From contig JALSLK010000105.1 of assembly GCA_026988355.1 (NCBI GenBank), positions 1 through 32,966 of the forward strand: a stretch of 32,966 nt of DNA, in the 5' to 3' direction. Shown here piece by piece: positions 7,540 to 15,575 of the stretch; the stretch's first letter is position 1; each line of letters opens with the position of its first letter. Under the pieces are notes generated by a model that ran no database searches, was not told where the DNA came from, and worked only from the letters and a program-made list of their open reading frames with translations. Made by a program: the position numbers and the translations under genes. This DNA comes from Flavobacteriaceae bacterium. Its GTDB lineage: Bacteria > Bacteroidota > Bacteroidia > Flavobacteriales > Flavobacteriaceae.

Positions 7540-8370
7540 TTACTCATTATAATGTAGGTATTTCTGTAAAGTCACATCTTCACAAATAAAAGATAGATTT
7601 TTATTATAAATTCCTTTATATTCCGAATAAACAGCATTACAATTACTTTCATTATAATGGTTTACAATCACTAACTTTCCTGCATCTAAAAAATTCTGCG
7701 CTCCTGTAACATCCCACCAATTTTTATCATTATGAAATGACTCGTATAAAACACCATCAAAGTTTATAGTATCTTCTGTCATATTCTTAGCCATACATTT
7801 CATACCTTTTTCATGAACGTAAGTACATAACTCGTTAAAATAAGCGATTCCTTCTTGCTTTGTGACTTGAAATCCATATTGTACTCTTAGAGAATCGTCA
7901 TAAATCCAATCCATATTATCAAATTCTACCCAATCGCAACCCCAATTTGCTAGTTTATCAATTCTAGCTTTCATAACTTCTATAATACCAGTCGTTGTTG
8001 AATTTACAAAATATTCTCCTGCCCATTGTCCCCAAACTGTAGTAACCAAAAAAGGTTGTAATACTGTAAAATCGGTACGCCAATCTTCTCCAGTACCAAT
8101 ACTAATATAACCTCCTACTTCATTTCCTTGTGCTTTTATTTCTGCAATGTAATTTGCTACATTATTTTCAAATGGGTCTAATAATACATAAGCATTTTTT
8201 GCATTATTAATAATATCTACTATTTTATCTGCTTCAAAATTCTCTTGATATGCCTGATTATATATCGGTTTTGCTTTACTAATATCTGATTCTTGACTTT
8301 CGTCACTACGACATGAGATTCCAAATATAATAAACAATACTAGCAATATTAATTTTAAAGATTGATTCAT
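7540..8370 (-). CDS. GH114-like (endo-alpha-1,4-polygalactosaminidase-type) lipoprotein
   Basis: A 276-residue exported lipoprotein: signal peptide and lipobox end at C20 (IFGISC), followed by an acidic/serine-rich SDESQESD stretch of the kind seen near Bacteroidota surface-export signals. The rest is a TIM-barrel related to glycoside hydrolase family 114/TM1410: KNAYVLLDPF, VGGYISIGTGEDWR, a tract KLANWGCDWVEFDNMDW with the putative catalytic acids, and LCTYVHEKGMKCMAKN. Characterised relatives cut galactosaminoglycan-type exopolysaccharides; substrate here is inferred only from family. It is transcribed away from the FKBP terminator and is convergent with the zinc-ribbon gene. Confidence 0.82.
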   Translation of the reverse strand: MNQSLKLILLVLFIIFGISCRSDESQESDISKAKPIYNQAYQENFEADKIVDIINNAKNAYVLLDPFENNVANYIAEIKAQGNEVGGYISIGTGEDWRTDFTVLQPFLVTTVWGQWAGEYFVNSTTTGIIEVMKARIDKLANWGCDWVEFDNMDWIYDDSLRVQYGFQVTKQEGIAYFNELCTYVHEKGMKCMAKNMTEDTINFDGVLYESFHNDKNWWDVTGAQNFLDAGKLVIVNHYNESNCNAVYSEYKGIYNKNLSFICEDVTLQKYLHYNE

Positions 8371-8441
8371 AATAAAAGGCTATGTGAATTTATATAATAC
8401 CCATCAAACGAAATTTTTAATATGATATTGTCTAAATAAAA

Positions 8442-8470
8442 AATGAGATAGCTTAAAGTACTATCTCATT
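8442..8470 (-). terminator. Terminator of the FKBP lipoprotein gene
   Basis: AATGAGATAG (8442-8451) and CTATCTCATT (8461-8470) form a perfect 10-bp stem with a 9-nt loop. On the minus strand the stem is followed by a T-rich tract (TTTTTATTTAG). It lies 25 nt past the stop of the FKBP-type gene and before the GH114-like gene, so the two minus-strand genes are separate transcripts. Confidence 0.8.
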
Positions 8471-8495
8471 ATAAAATTTTAAATGCATGGTTCTT

Positions 8496-9476
8496 TTAGT
8501 CTGCATCTAAGTAATCTGGAATATTATCTCCATCGGTATCTTTTGCATCACTTGGGTTTCCATTATTATCTGGATCTGCATTTTCATCTTTTGTTAATAT
8601 ACCATCTCCGTCATCATCACTATCTAAATAGTTTGGTGTATTATCGCCATCTGTATCCAATGCATCATCTGGGTTTCCATCGCCATTTGCATCAACACTC
8701 TCATAAATAGTTAATATTCCATCATTCTCATCATCAACATCAATAAAATCTGAAACGCCATCGCCATCTGTATCATCGTCTTTGTTATCTCCATCTCCAT
8801 TATAATCTTCGTATATGGATTTTACTCCATCTCTATCTTGATCATTTCTTTTTACTAAAGCCATTTCTACATGAAACATAATTGGCTCATTTGCTCCAAT
8901 GGTTGCTGTACCTAAATTTCGATATGCCAATCCAGATGGAATAATAATAATTCCTTTACCTGTTTGATCAAATTCGAATGGCATTCCTATTGTTGTAACA
9001 TTTATACCAGAATTAAAATTTGGCAATGCATAAGTCCAACCATTAATTACACCTCCATATAAATTTGCCCAAAATGTATAGGATTCATTTTTATCAAATA
9101 CGGTTTTAGCCTCATCTAATAATAACCCTTTGTAATTTACTAATGCAGAATCTATTCGTGTTGGAGCCATATTTACTCCATCTGGCGTATCTTTTATATA
9201 GTAAATTTTAAAACTGATGCTAGAAAAATTAACCTCTTGTTCTACAGCTTGATTTATCATTGGAGTTTCATTAGCCTCTATTTTTTTTACTTCTCCAAAA
9301 TGTTCGTCATTCGCAGGTGGTATATAAAAATGAGTTTCTAAATAAGTTCGTATTGTTTCATCATCTTTTAATGCTTGTGCAACATGATCGAAAGGTTCTA
9401 AATTATCTTCGTCTTTTTTACAAGAAAAAAACAATACCAATAAGGCAGTTGCAAGGAATAAATATTTTATTTTCAT
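8496..9476 (-). CDS. FKBP-type peptidyl-prolyl isomerase lipoprotein with calcium-binding repeats
   Basis: A 326-residue lipoprotein. The start at 9476 ([13 protein letters not shown]) gives a proper signal peptide with lipobox FFSC and a charged KKDEDN tail; an ATG-like start 33 nt upstream adds non-signal residues and is rejected. The middle is an FKBP domain: [31 protein letters not shown], a [15 protein letters not shown] segment and the terminal strand [11 protein letters not shown]. From residue 223 on the chain is Asp/Gly-rich (thrombospondin type 3-like), with two 39-residue repeats at 235-273 and 274-312 and a partial third to the C-terminus. Probably a calcium-stabilised outer-membrane folding factor; surface location is not proven. 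Confidence 0.88.
   Translation of the reverse strand: MKIKYLFLATALLVLFFSCKKDEDNLEPFDHVAQALKDDETIRTYLETHFYIPPANDEHFGEVKKIEANETPMINQAVEQEVNFSSISFKIYYIKDTPDGVNMAPTRIDSALVNYKGLLLDEAKTVFDKNESYTFWANLYGGVINGWTYALPNFNSGINVTTIGMPFEFDQTGKGIIIIPSGLAYRNLGTATIGANEPIMFHVEMALVKRNDQDRDGVKSIYEDYNGDGDNKDDDTDGDGVSDFIDVDDENDGILTIYESVDANGDGNPDDALDTDGDNTPNYLDSDDDGDGILTKDENADPDNNGNPSDAKDTDGDNIPDYLDAD
8499..8774 (-). repeat. In-frame 117-bp tandem repeats encoding Asp-rich calcium-binding motifs
   Basis: Two complete 39-codon units and a 14-codon third unit, each starting DTDGD, with a central DDxDGIL and a GNPxDA end. They form the C-terminal third of the FKBP lipoprotein. The identical unit length points to duplication. 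Confidence 0.75.
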
Positions 9477-9582
9477 TCTATTATTATCTTTACTTAATTT
9501 AGGGCGCAATTTACTGCAATTATTTTAATTTTATGAGCGAAATAGTATTTTAACTTTTATTTAATAATATCATTAAAAATAG

Positions 9583-9590
9583 TAAATTTG
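9583..9590 (+). promoter_or_regulatory. Likely -7 promoter element of the thioredoxin-like lipoprotein gene
   Basis: TAAATTTG matches TAnnTTTG exactly and ends only 5 nt before the ATG at 9596. Transcription would start at or next to the start codon, so the message may be leaderless unless another promoter is used. Confidence 0.4.
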
Positions 9591-9595
9591 CAACT

Positions 9596-10735
9596 ATGAA
9601 AAACATAGCCATAACTTTAGTTGCAATTATTGCTGTATTCTCTTGTAAGAAAAAGGCAAATCTAATAACAGAAATTCTTCCTAAAACACATGTTGGATAT
9701 TTTATTAAAGGATCTATAGTATCTTCCGAGGATATAGATGTTTATTTGCAAAAGCAAGAGATTGACAAAAGTTTTACCACAGTTAAAACGACACAAGTTT
9801 TAAACAATCAATTTTTCTTTTCGGATACTATTGTTTCTGCAAAATTATTGTACATTGGCTTTAGTAATTCTAATAAAAAAATACCAGTTATTGTCAATAA
9901 TTTTGAGACATTTATTACAATTAATTCTAAAATTGAAGATGCTATAGTTTTAGGATCGCCTTTACAAAAAAATTATACTAAATATATAACGGACTTAATT
10001 CCTGCAAAAAATAAATTTGTCTATAAATTGGAGTTTATAAAAAATAATTCTAATTCCGTTTTATCTGCAATCATACTTCAGCAAATGCTAGGTAAAACTA
10101 AATGGCGTCTAGGACAAAATAAAAAAGCATTTACATATCTAAGTCCTAAAATTCAAAATTCTAATATTGGAAAAGAAATTGCTTTATTCATTACGGAGAA
10201 CGAACCTTTAGTAAAGGAGCAAGAAAGTATTGCCGAAGTAAGTATGGATCCTAAAATTTCTAATGAAATTCCTGTTGAAATTGTTGTTAAAAAATCTTCT
10301 ACAATTATACTTCCAAAAAGAAGAAAAGCTACCAATTTTTATGGAGAATCTGTTAATGGTAATGATATTTCGTTGGCTTCTATTACTAAAAATGCCAAAG
10401 TTACTCTTATTGATTTTTGGGCAAGTTGGTGTGAACCATGTAGAGCTCAAAACCCACATTTAAAACGGTTATATAACAAATATCACAGTAAAGGGTTTCA
10501 TATCGTTGGTGTCTCCGAAGATAAATATGTAGATATTAATGCGTGGAAAAATGCAATTGCTACGGATGGCTTAAATTGGAATCATATCATAGATGATAAT
10601 GGAAGAATTGCTGGAATGTTTGGCGTTAAAGGCATTCCACATACAGTATTATTAGACCAAAATGGAGGTATCATTTTTGCAAAAAAATCAAGCTATACTA
10701 TTGAAAAAAAATTAAAAGAAATATTTGGCTTTTAA
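9596..10735 (+). CDS. DUF4369-thioredoxin (TlpA/ResA-like) lipoprotein
   Basis: A 379-residue lipoprotein thiol-disulfide oxidoreductase of the Bacteroidota type. The lipobox is at C17 (AVFSC). Residues of about 35-130 match the DUF4369 beta domain that precedes thioredoxin domains in this phylum. The C-terminal 130 residues form a TlpA/AhpC-TSA-like domain with the redox motif WCEPC (C279, C282) in LIDFWASWCEPCRAQ, and the cis-proline in KGIPHTVLLD. It probably reduces or isomerises disulfides in the periplasm; partner unknown. It is upstream of mlaD, with 110 bp and a separate promoter between. Confidence 0.9.
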   Translation: MKNIAITLVAIIAVFSCKKKANLITEILPKTHVGYFIKGSIVSSEDIDVYLQKQEIDKSFTTVKTTQVLNNQFFFSDTIVSAKLLYIGFSNSNKKIPVIVNNFETFITINSKIEDAIVLGSPLQKNYTKYITDLIPAKNKFVYKLEFIKNNSNSVLSAIILQQMLGKTKWRLGQNKKAFTYLSPKIQNSNIGKEIALFITENEPLVKEQESIAEVSMDPKISNEIPVEIVVKKSSTIILPKRRKATNFYGESVNGNDISLASITKNAKVTLIDFWASWCEPCRAQNPHLKRLYNKYHSKGFHIVGVSEDKYVDINAWKNAIATDGLNWNHIIDDNGRIAGMFGVKGIPHTVLLDQNGGIIFAKKSSYTIEKKLKEIFGF

Positions 10736-10812
10736 TTTATATTAAAATCTAGAGTTGTTAATAAAAAACGCCAAAATTGATGTTTTTTTTATGTGTTACA
10801 TCAAAAAAATAG

Positions 10813-10820
10813 TACTTTTG
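10813..10820 (+). promoter_or_regulatory. Likely -7 promoter element of the mlaD-menA run
   Basis: TACTTTTG matches TAnnTTTG exactly, 25 nt before the TTG start of mlaD. A short inverted repeat (TTGATGT...ACATCAA, 10777-10804) lies just upstream and could be an operator or chance. Confidence 0.5.
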
Positions 10821-10845
10821 TTATTCACGACTAAACTAAAAAAAG

Positions 10846-11805
10846 TTGAAATTATCAAAAGAAATAAAAAGTGGAGTTATTGCAATAGTAGCAATTGCAT
10901 TAATAATTTGGGGATATAATTTTTTACAAAAACAAAATTTATTTGACAGCTCTCGAATCTATTATTCTGAGTTTACTAATATCCAAGGATTAACTACAGC
11001 AAGTATTGTTAGCATTAATGGCTTTCAAGTAGGAAATGTTCAAAGTATACGGTTTAATCCTAAAAAAAAAGGAAATCTTATTGTAGGATTTAGCATTAAT
11101 AATGATTTTAAATTTTCCAAAAATAGCACTACTAAAATTACTCCTGCTTTAATGGGTGGAGCCGAACTATCTATCGTACCAAAATACGATGGAGAAAATG
11201 CCAGTTCTGGCACCTATCTAATTGGAAGTTCTGAACAAAGTATGATGAGTTCTCTTTCTAAAAAATTAACTCCTATAGAAGAAAAATTAAATACAACACT
11301 ACTCGATGCAGATAAACTACTTGTAAACCTCAATACAATTCTAGATGAAAAAACACAGCAAAATTTAAAAAGTGCAATAACAAATTTGAATGTTACATTA
11401 CGGAATTTTAAAAATGCATCTGTTTCTTTAGATGGTATGCTTGTAGAAATTAAACCAAAACTAAGTTCTGTATTAGACAACGTAGATGGTGCTGCAAGAA
11501 ATCTAAAAACAGTTACCGCAGATTTTGAAAAAGCCCACTTAGGAGACAGTTTAAAGCAAACCGTAACCAAGTTAAATGCGGCATTAACAAAATTTGACAA
11601 CTTACTAGCAAACATAGATAGTGGCGATGGAACGATTGGAAAATTATTAAAAGATGAAGGTCTTTACAATAATCTTGAAAATGCATCTAAAGAGCTAGAG
11701 GAATTATTACGGGAAGTAAAAGAACATCCAAAACGTTTTGTACACCTTTCTCTTTTTGGAAAAAAAGACAAGAGAGGTTATGTTAGAGATACAACTCGAA
11801 AATAA
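10846..11805 (+). CDS. mlaD: MlaD-like MCE-family lipid-transport protein
   Basis: The substrate-binding subunit of a Mla-type ABC system that moves phospholipids between outer and inner membrane. One N-terminal membrane helix (about residues 8-26, GVIAIVAIALIIWGYNFL) anchors it, followed by the MCE domain with FTNIQGLTTASIVSINGFQVGNVQSI and the tail PALMGGAELSIVP. The last 180 residues are helical, with heptad-like stretches containing repeated LNTxLxDADKLL-type sequence, as in longer MCE proteins. The length, 319, is normal for Bacteroidota MlaD. The start is TTG (MKLSKEIKSG); no ATG lies upstream in frame. The permease and ATPase are not in the window. Confidence 0.92.
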   Translation: MKLSKEIKSGVIAIVAIALIIWGYNFLQKQNLFDSSRIYYSEFTNIQGLTTASIVSINGFQVGNVQSIRFNPKKKGNLIVGFSINNDFKFSKNSTTKITPALMGGAELSIVPKYDGENASSGTYLIGSSEQSMMSSLSKKLTPIEEKLNTTLLDADKLLVNLNTILDEKTQQNLKSAITNLNVTLRNFKNASVSLDGMLVEIKPKLSSVLDNVDGAARNLKTVTADFEKAHLGDSLKQTVTKLNAALTKFDNLLANIDSGDGTIGKLLKDEGLYNNLENASKELEELLREVKEHPKRFVHLSLFGKKDKRGYVRDTTRK

Positions 11806-11847
11806 AAGTCCGCATAGGCAAACTTTATTAATTTGAACTTAAAATAA

Positions 11848-13173
11848 ATGCAATACATACCAAACATCATCTTCGCAATACTACTACTATTTGGAGTAGG
11901 ATTTTTTGTTAAAAACATCCGTAAAATTATTCGAAATATTAAATTAGGAAAGGATATTGACAGAACAGACAATAAATCGGAACGATGGAAAAACATGGCT
12001 AATATTGCACTTGGACAGTCCAAAATGGTTAAAAGACCAGTCTCTGGTTTGTTGCATATTATTGTTTATTTAGGTTTTATTATTATTAATATTGAAGTTT
12101 TAGAAATTATTATAGATGGTTTGTTTGGTACACATCGTGTATTTGCTCCTCTAGGTTCTTTATATAATTTTTTAATTGGTTCTTTTGAAATACTTGCTTT
12201 TTTAGTTTTAATTTCGGTCACTATTTTTTGGATTAGAAGAATGATTATTAAAATTCCACGTTTTTGGAATAAAGAAATGAAAGGGTTTCCAAAAAACGAT
12301 GCTTTGTATATTTTATATTTTGAAATGGTATTGATGAGTTTATTTTTATTTATGAATGCAGCCGATATTAATTTACAAAACTTAGATGCTGCACACTACA
12401 CTAAAGCTGGAGCATTTCCAATAAGTCAATTTATAGCTCCTCTCCTATCTGGTTTATCCGAAGCATCGCTAATTTTGTTAGAACGTTCTGCTTGGTGGAT
12501 TCATATCACAGGTATTTTCATCTTCTTAAACTACTTATACTACTCGAAACACTTGCATATATTATTGGCTTTTCCAAATACATTTTATGCGAATCTAGAA
12601 GCAAAAGGTAAATTTAAAAATAACAAAACGGTTACCAAAGAAGTTAAATTGATGCTAGATCCAGATGCCGATCCTTATGCAATACCAGAAGAAGATCCAG
12701 ATGCTGTTGTCGAAAAATTTGGTGCTAGTGATGTAACTGATTTAAGTTGGGTGCAATTAATGAATGCATATACGTGTACAGAATGTGGACGTTGTACATC
12801 TGTTTGTCCTGCTAATCTTACTGGTAAAGAATTATCTCCAAGAAATATTATGATGAAAACAAGAGATCGTTTGGAAGAAGTTGGAAAAAATATCGATAAG
12901 AATAAAGAATTTAAAGACGATAACAAACAATTATTAAACGATTATATTACTCCAGAAGAACTTTGGGCTTGTACTACTTGTAATGCATGTGTGGAAGAAT
13001 GTCCTATTAATATTGATCCGCTATCTATTATTATGGATTTGCGACAATTCCTAGTAATGGAACAATCTGCTGCTCCGCAAGAACTAAATATGATGATGAC
13101 TAATATTGAAAATAATGGCGCTCCATGGCAGTACAACCAAATGGATCGTTTAAATTGGAAAGATGAAGAATAA
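11848..13173 (+). CDS. Membrane Fe-S oxidoreductase with two [4Fe-4S] sites (HdrC/LldF-like)
   Basis: A 441-residue protein combining five or so membrane helices (first at 5-21, then about 68-90, 106-130, 152-170, 214-232), like a nitrate-reductase gamma-type quinone-linked domain, with a ferredoxin region. The cluster cysteines are C310, C313, C316, C320 (CTECGRCTSVCP) and C375, C378, C381, C385 (CTTCNACVEECP). This architecture is known from DsrM/HdrE-plus-HdrC-like electron-transfer proteins and usually works with a CCG-domain partner, encoded two genes downstream here. Electron donor and acceptor are unknown. It starts 42 nt after mlaD. Confidence 0.88.
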   Translation: MQYIPNIIFAILLLFGVGFFVKNIRKIIRNIKLGKDIDRTDNKSERWKNMANIALGQSKMVKRPVSGLLHIIVYLGFIIINIEVLEIIIDGLFGTHRVFAPLGSLYNFLIGSFEILAFLVLISVTIFWIRRMIIKIPRFWNKEMKGFPKNDALYILYFEMVLMSLFLFMNAADINLQNLDAAHYTKAGAFPISQFIAPLLSGLSEASLILLERSAWWIHITGIFIFLNYLYYSKHLHILLAFPNTFYANLEAKGKFKNNKTVTKEVKLMLDPDADPYAIPEEDPDAVVEKFGASDVTDLSWVQLMNAYTCTECGRCTSVCPANLTGKELSPRNIMMKTRDRLEEVGKNIDKNKEFKDDNKQLLNDYITPEELWACTTCNACVEECPINIDPLSIIMDLRQFLVMEQSAAPQELNMMMTNIENNGAPWQYNQMDRLNWKDEE

Positions 13174-13209
13174 ATAAGAAGGTAAGATAAAAAATGATAA
13201 CAAAGGAAA

Positions 13210-13647
13210 ATGACAAAAAAATTAGAAGAATTAAAAGATGATAAAGGCAATTTAATTAGTCCTATTTTGCCAGAAGGAGTAAAGAATTATTTAATTGATA
13301 TTGATGGAACTATTTGTGAAGATATTCCAAATGAAGAGCCAGAACGTATGCTTACTGCAAAACTATATCCAGATGCATTAGTTACATTAAATAAATGGTA
13401 CGATGAAGGTCATAATATTTGTTTTTTTACTTCCAGAACAGAGCAGCATAGAGAATATACAGAAATCTGGCTTAAAAAAAATGGTTTTAAGTACCACAGT
13501 CTACTTATGGGAAAACCAAGAGGTGGAAATTACCATTGGATTGATAACCATTTAGTAAAAGCAACACGTTATCGTGGAAAATTTACAGATTTAGTAGAAA
13601 AAGAAGTTAAAATACAGGTTTTTGATGATGGAAAACACGAAGGATAA
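13210..13647 (+). CDS. HAD-superfamily phosphatase-like protein
   Basis: A 145-residue protein with HAD motif I DIDGTICED (nucleophile aspartate near residue 31), motif II in FFTSRTEQHREYTEIWL, the lysine motif in MGKPRGGNYHWID, and a late acidic IDNHLVKATRY. Close relatives in Bacteroidota are often labelled phosphoheptose isomerase in databases, but the motifs are those of a small HAD phosphatase. Substrate unknown. It stands between the two Fe-S protein genes in one run of plus-strand genes, with 36 nt before it and 40 nt to the chosen start of the next gene. Confidence 0.8.
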   Translation: MTKKLEELKDDKGNLISPILPEGVKNYLIDIDGTICEDIPNEEPERMLTAKLYPDALVTLNKWYDEGHNICFFTSRTEQHREYTEIWLKKNGFKYHSLLMGKPRGGNYHWIDNHLVKATRYRGKFTDLVEKEVKIQVFDDGKHEG

Positions 13648-13687
13648 TTTCTTCTATTTTATCAAAAAACACATAAATAACAAAACA

Positions 13688-14470
13688 ATGAATGTACCAA
13701 CGATGGCAGAAATGCTAGCACAAGGCAAAAAACCAGAAATATTATTTTGGGTTGGAGCTGCTGGAAGTTACGACGATAGAGCAAAAAAAATAACAAGAGC
13801 TTTTGTGAAAATTTTACACGAAGCTAAAGTTGATTTTGCAGTTTTAGGAGTGGAAGAAAGTTCTACTGGAGATGTTGCTAAAAGAGCTGGAAATGAAATG
13901 TTATTCCAGATGCAAGCCTTAATGAATATTGAAGTATTAAATGGATATGAAGTAAAAACAATAGTTACTGCAGATCCACATTCTTACAATACTTTTAAAA
14001 ATGAATATCCAGAATTAGGTGGAAAGTATACCGTTTTTCATCACACACAATATCTCAAAAAGCTAATTGATGAAAATCGTTTAACTATTAATAACAGTAA
14101 ATTAAAAGATAAATTAGTAACATACCACGACCCATGTTATTTAGGAAGAGCAAATGGCGAATATGAAAGTCCACGTACATTAATAAAAAAATTAGGTGTA
14201 AAATATGCCGAGATGAAACGTCATAAAGCAAGTGCATTATGTTGTGGAGCTGGTGGTGCACAAATGTTTAAAGATGCCGAAAAAGGAAATAAAGAAATTA
14301 ATATTTTACGAACAGAAGATGCACTAGAGACAAAACCAGAAATAATAGCAACTGGTTGTCCTTATTGTAATACGATGTTAACAGATGGGATAAAAGCGAA
14401 AGAAAAAGAAGGACAAATAAAAGTTCTTGATATTGCTGAATTAATCGCGAATGCGAATGGTTTAGTATGA
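13688..14470 (+). CDS. CCG-domain Fe-S protein (HdrB/LutA-like) missing the first cysteine set
   Basis: A 260-residue protein of the HdrB/LldE type, normally with two CCG domains. The ATG at 13688 (MNVPTMAEML) matches the family N-terminus; an upstream ATG at 13622 overlaps the HAD gene and is less likely. The second motif is complete: C150 (HDPCYLGR), C185-C186 (LCCGAGG) and C224/C227 (GCPYC). In the first, the positions that I recall as Cys in relatives are A24 (WVGAAGS), S59 (EESSTGD), D96 and S99 (TADPHSYNT); H179 replaces a further common Cys. The rest of these segments keeps the family's shape. The gene is intact, so it is not a pseudogene by frame. It likely works with the Fe-S membrane protein upstream. 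Confidence 0.88.
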   Translation: MNVPTMAEMLAQGKKPEILFWVGAAGSYDDRAKKITRAFVKILHEAKVDFAVLGVEESSTGDVAKRAGNEMLFQMQALMNIEVLNGYEVKTIVTADPHSYNTFKNEYPELGGKYTVFHHTQYLKKLIDENRLTINNSKLKDKLVTYHDPCYLGRANGEYESPRTLIKKLGVKYAEMKRHKASALCCGAGGAQMFKDAEKGNKEINILRTEDALETKPEIIATGCPYCNTMLTDGIKAKEKEGQIKVLDIAELIANANGLV

Positions 14471-14505
14471 GATAAATGATAACTCCAATAAAAACCCTTA
14501 TAAAA

Positions 14506-15066
14506 ATGGAGAATATAAATACACTCGAAAAACAACTAAAAGAAACGCAAGAACTTCTTGAAAAAATAAATGAAGATAAAAGTGAAATCGAACAGTTAAA
14601 AATTTATAAAATTATTTTTGGCTTATTAGCTATTGTATTTTTTTTATCTACATTGTGGTTGGTTCTTAGAAAAACAGCTCCAATTGAAAAAGAAATTGAT
14701 CCAAATTATACTTTAGTACGAATTGACTCCTTAAAAAATTACAAACAGTATTATTTTTCAAAAAATCTCGGTAATAATGTTAATTTAAAAAATGAAAAGG
14801 TTATTTACTTAGTACAAATAGGTGCCTTTGAATTTTTTAAATTAAATGCAACTAAAATTAATGGATTCAAACAATTTAATGAAGATGGCTTAAATAAAAT
14901 AACGGTTGGGACATTTACCAAGTACCTAAATGCAAAGCAACTACAAGACGAACTCATAGACTTAGGTTTTGAAGATTGTTTTTTATCTTCTAGATCTTAT
15001 GGTAAATTAATAGATATTAGAGAAGCCTTATCACTTAGTAATGAACCAGAATATTTAGAACAATAA
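14506..15066 (+). CDS. Single-pass membrane protein with coiled coil and SPOR-like domain
   Basis: A 186-residue protein. I chose the ATG at 14506 (MENINTLEKQ); a start 30 nt upstream would add a basic stretch. Residues 4-32 form a Leu/Glu/Lys coiled coil, 34-54 a membrane helix (IYKIIFGLLAIVFFLSTLWL), and the C-terminal part (about 105-165) looks like a SPOR repeat: IYLVQIGAFE, KITVGTFTKYLNAKQL and ELIDLGFEDCFLSSR. SPOR domains bind denuded peptidoglycan at division sites; the match is partial. It is followed directly by the PH-domain genes with a one-base TAATG overlap. Confidence 0.7.
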   Translation: MENINTLEKQLKETQELLEKINEDKSEIEQLKIYKIIFGLLAIVFFLSTLWLVLRKTAPIEKEIDPNYTLVRIDSLKNYKQYYFSKNLGNNVNLKNEKVIYLVQIGAFEFFKLNATKINGFKQFNEDGLNKITVGTFTKYLNAKQLQDELIDLGFEDCFLSSRSYGKLIDIREALSLSNEPEYLEQ

Positions 15067-15575
15067 TGCTCGAGAATTCACAAATATTTGAAACTAATTT
15101 ACCAGAAATTGAAAAGGTGAAATTTAAACGCATTCATAAAAATTATTTAAAGGTAATCCTTCTTAATATCTTCTTATTTTGCACCCTATTAATTACTGCG
15201 AATATCTTACTTTTTTTATTTAAAGACAGCCTTTACACATATATACAACCAATATATGTATATACATCTATATTTCTATTTTCACTTCTACTTCTACTCT
15301 ATTATTATATCGGATTTACAAAACGTAAATACGCAATACGGCAAAAGGATATTTCGTATAAAAGTGGAGTTTTTATAAAATCAACAACGACGGTTCCATT
15401 TAATAGAATACAACATATTGAAATAGATGAAGGTTTTTTTTCTCGATTCTTTAAACTTGCATCAATTAATATCTATACTGCTGGTGCCGAAGGTAAAGAT
15501 TTAGAAATTAGAGGCGTTTCTAAAGAAAATGCGTTTCGAATAAAAGAATTTATTACCTCAATTATTTATGAATAA
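15066..15575 (+). CDS. YdbS-like PH-domain membrane protein
   Basis: A 169-residue protein with two membrane helices (about 27-48 and 60-80) followed by a bacterial PH-like (bPH2/DUF304) domain: YAIRQKDISYKSGVFIKSTTTVPFNRIQHIEI, then INIYTAGAEGKDLEI. This is the YdbS type, found beside a longer YdbT-type protein that is encoded next here. Role unknown; proposed for membrane proteins of this pair is a part in envelope or secretion assembly. It overlaps the preceding gene by one base (TAATG) and the next by eight, so the three are coupled. Confidence 0.85.
   Translation: MLENSQIFETNLPEIEKVKFKRIHKNYLKVILLNIFLFCTLLITANILLFLFKDSLYTYIQPIYVYTSIFLFSLLLLLYYYIGFTKRKYAIRQKDISYKSGVFIKSTTTVPFNRIQHIEIDEGFFSRFFKLASINIYTAGAEGKDLEIRGVSKENAFRIKEFITSIIYE

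Noticed and set aside
7536-7556. TACATTA/TAATGTA hairpin between the zinc-ribbon and GH114-like genes
   Set aside because: Short stem with no T-run on either side; it overlaps the GH114-like stop and is weak as a terminator.
8483-8710. 75-codon plus-strand frame rich in His and Leu
   Set aside because: It is the antisense of the calcium-repeat DNA in the FKBP lipoprotein gene; the composition is a by-product of the Asp codons.
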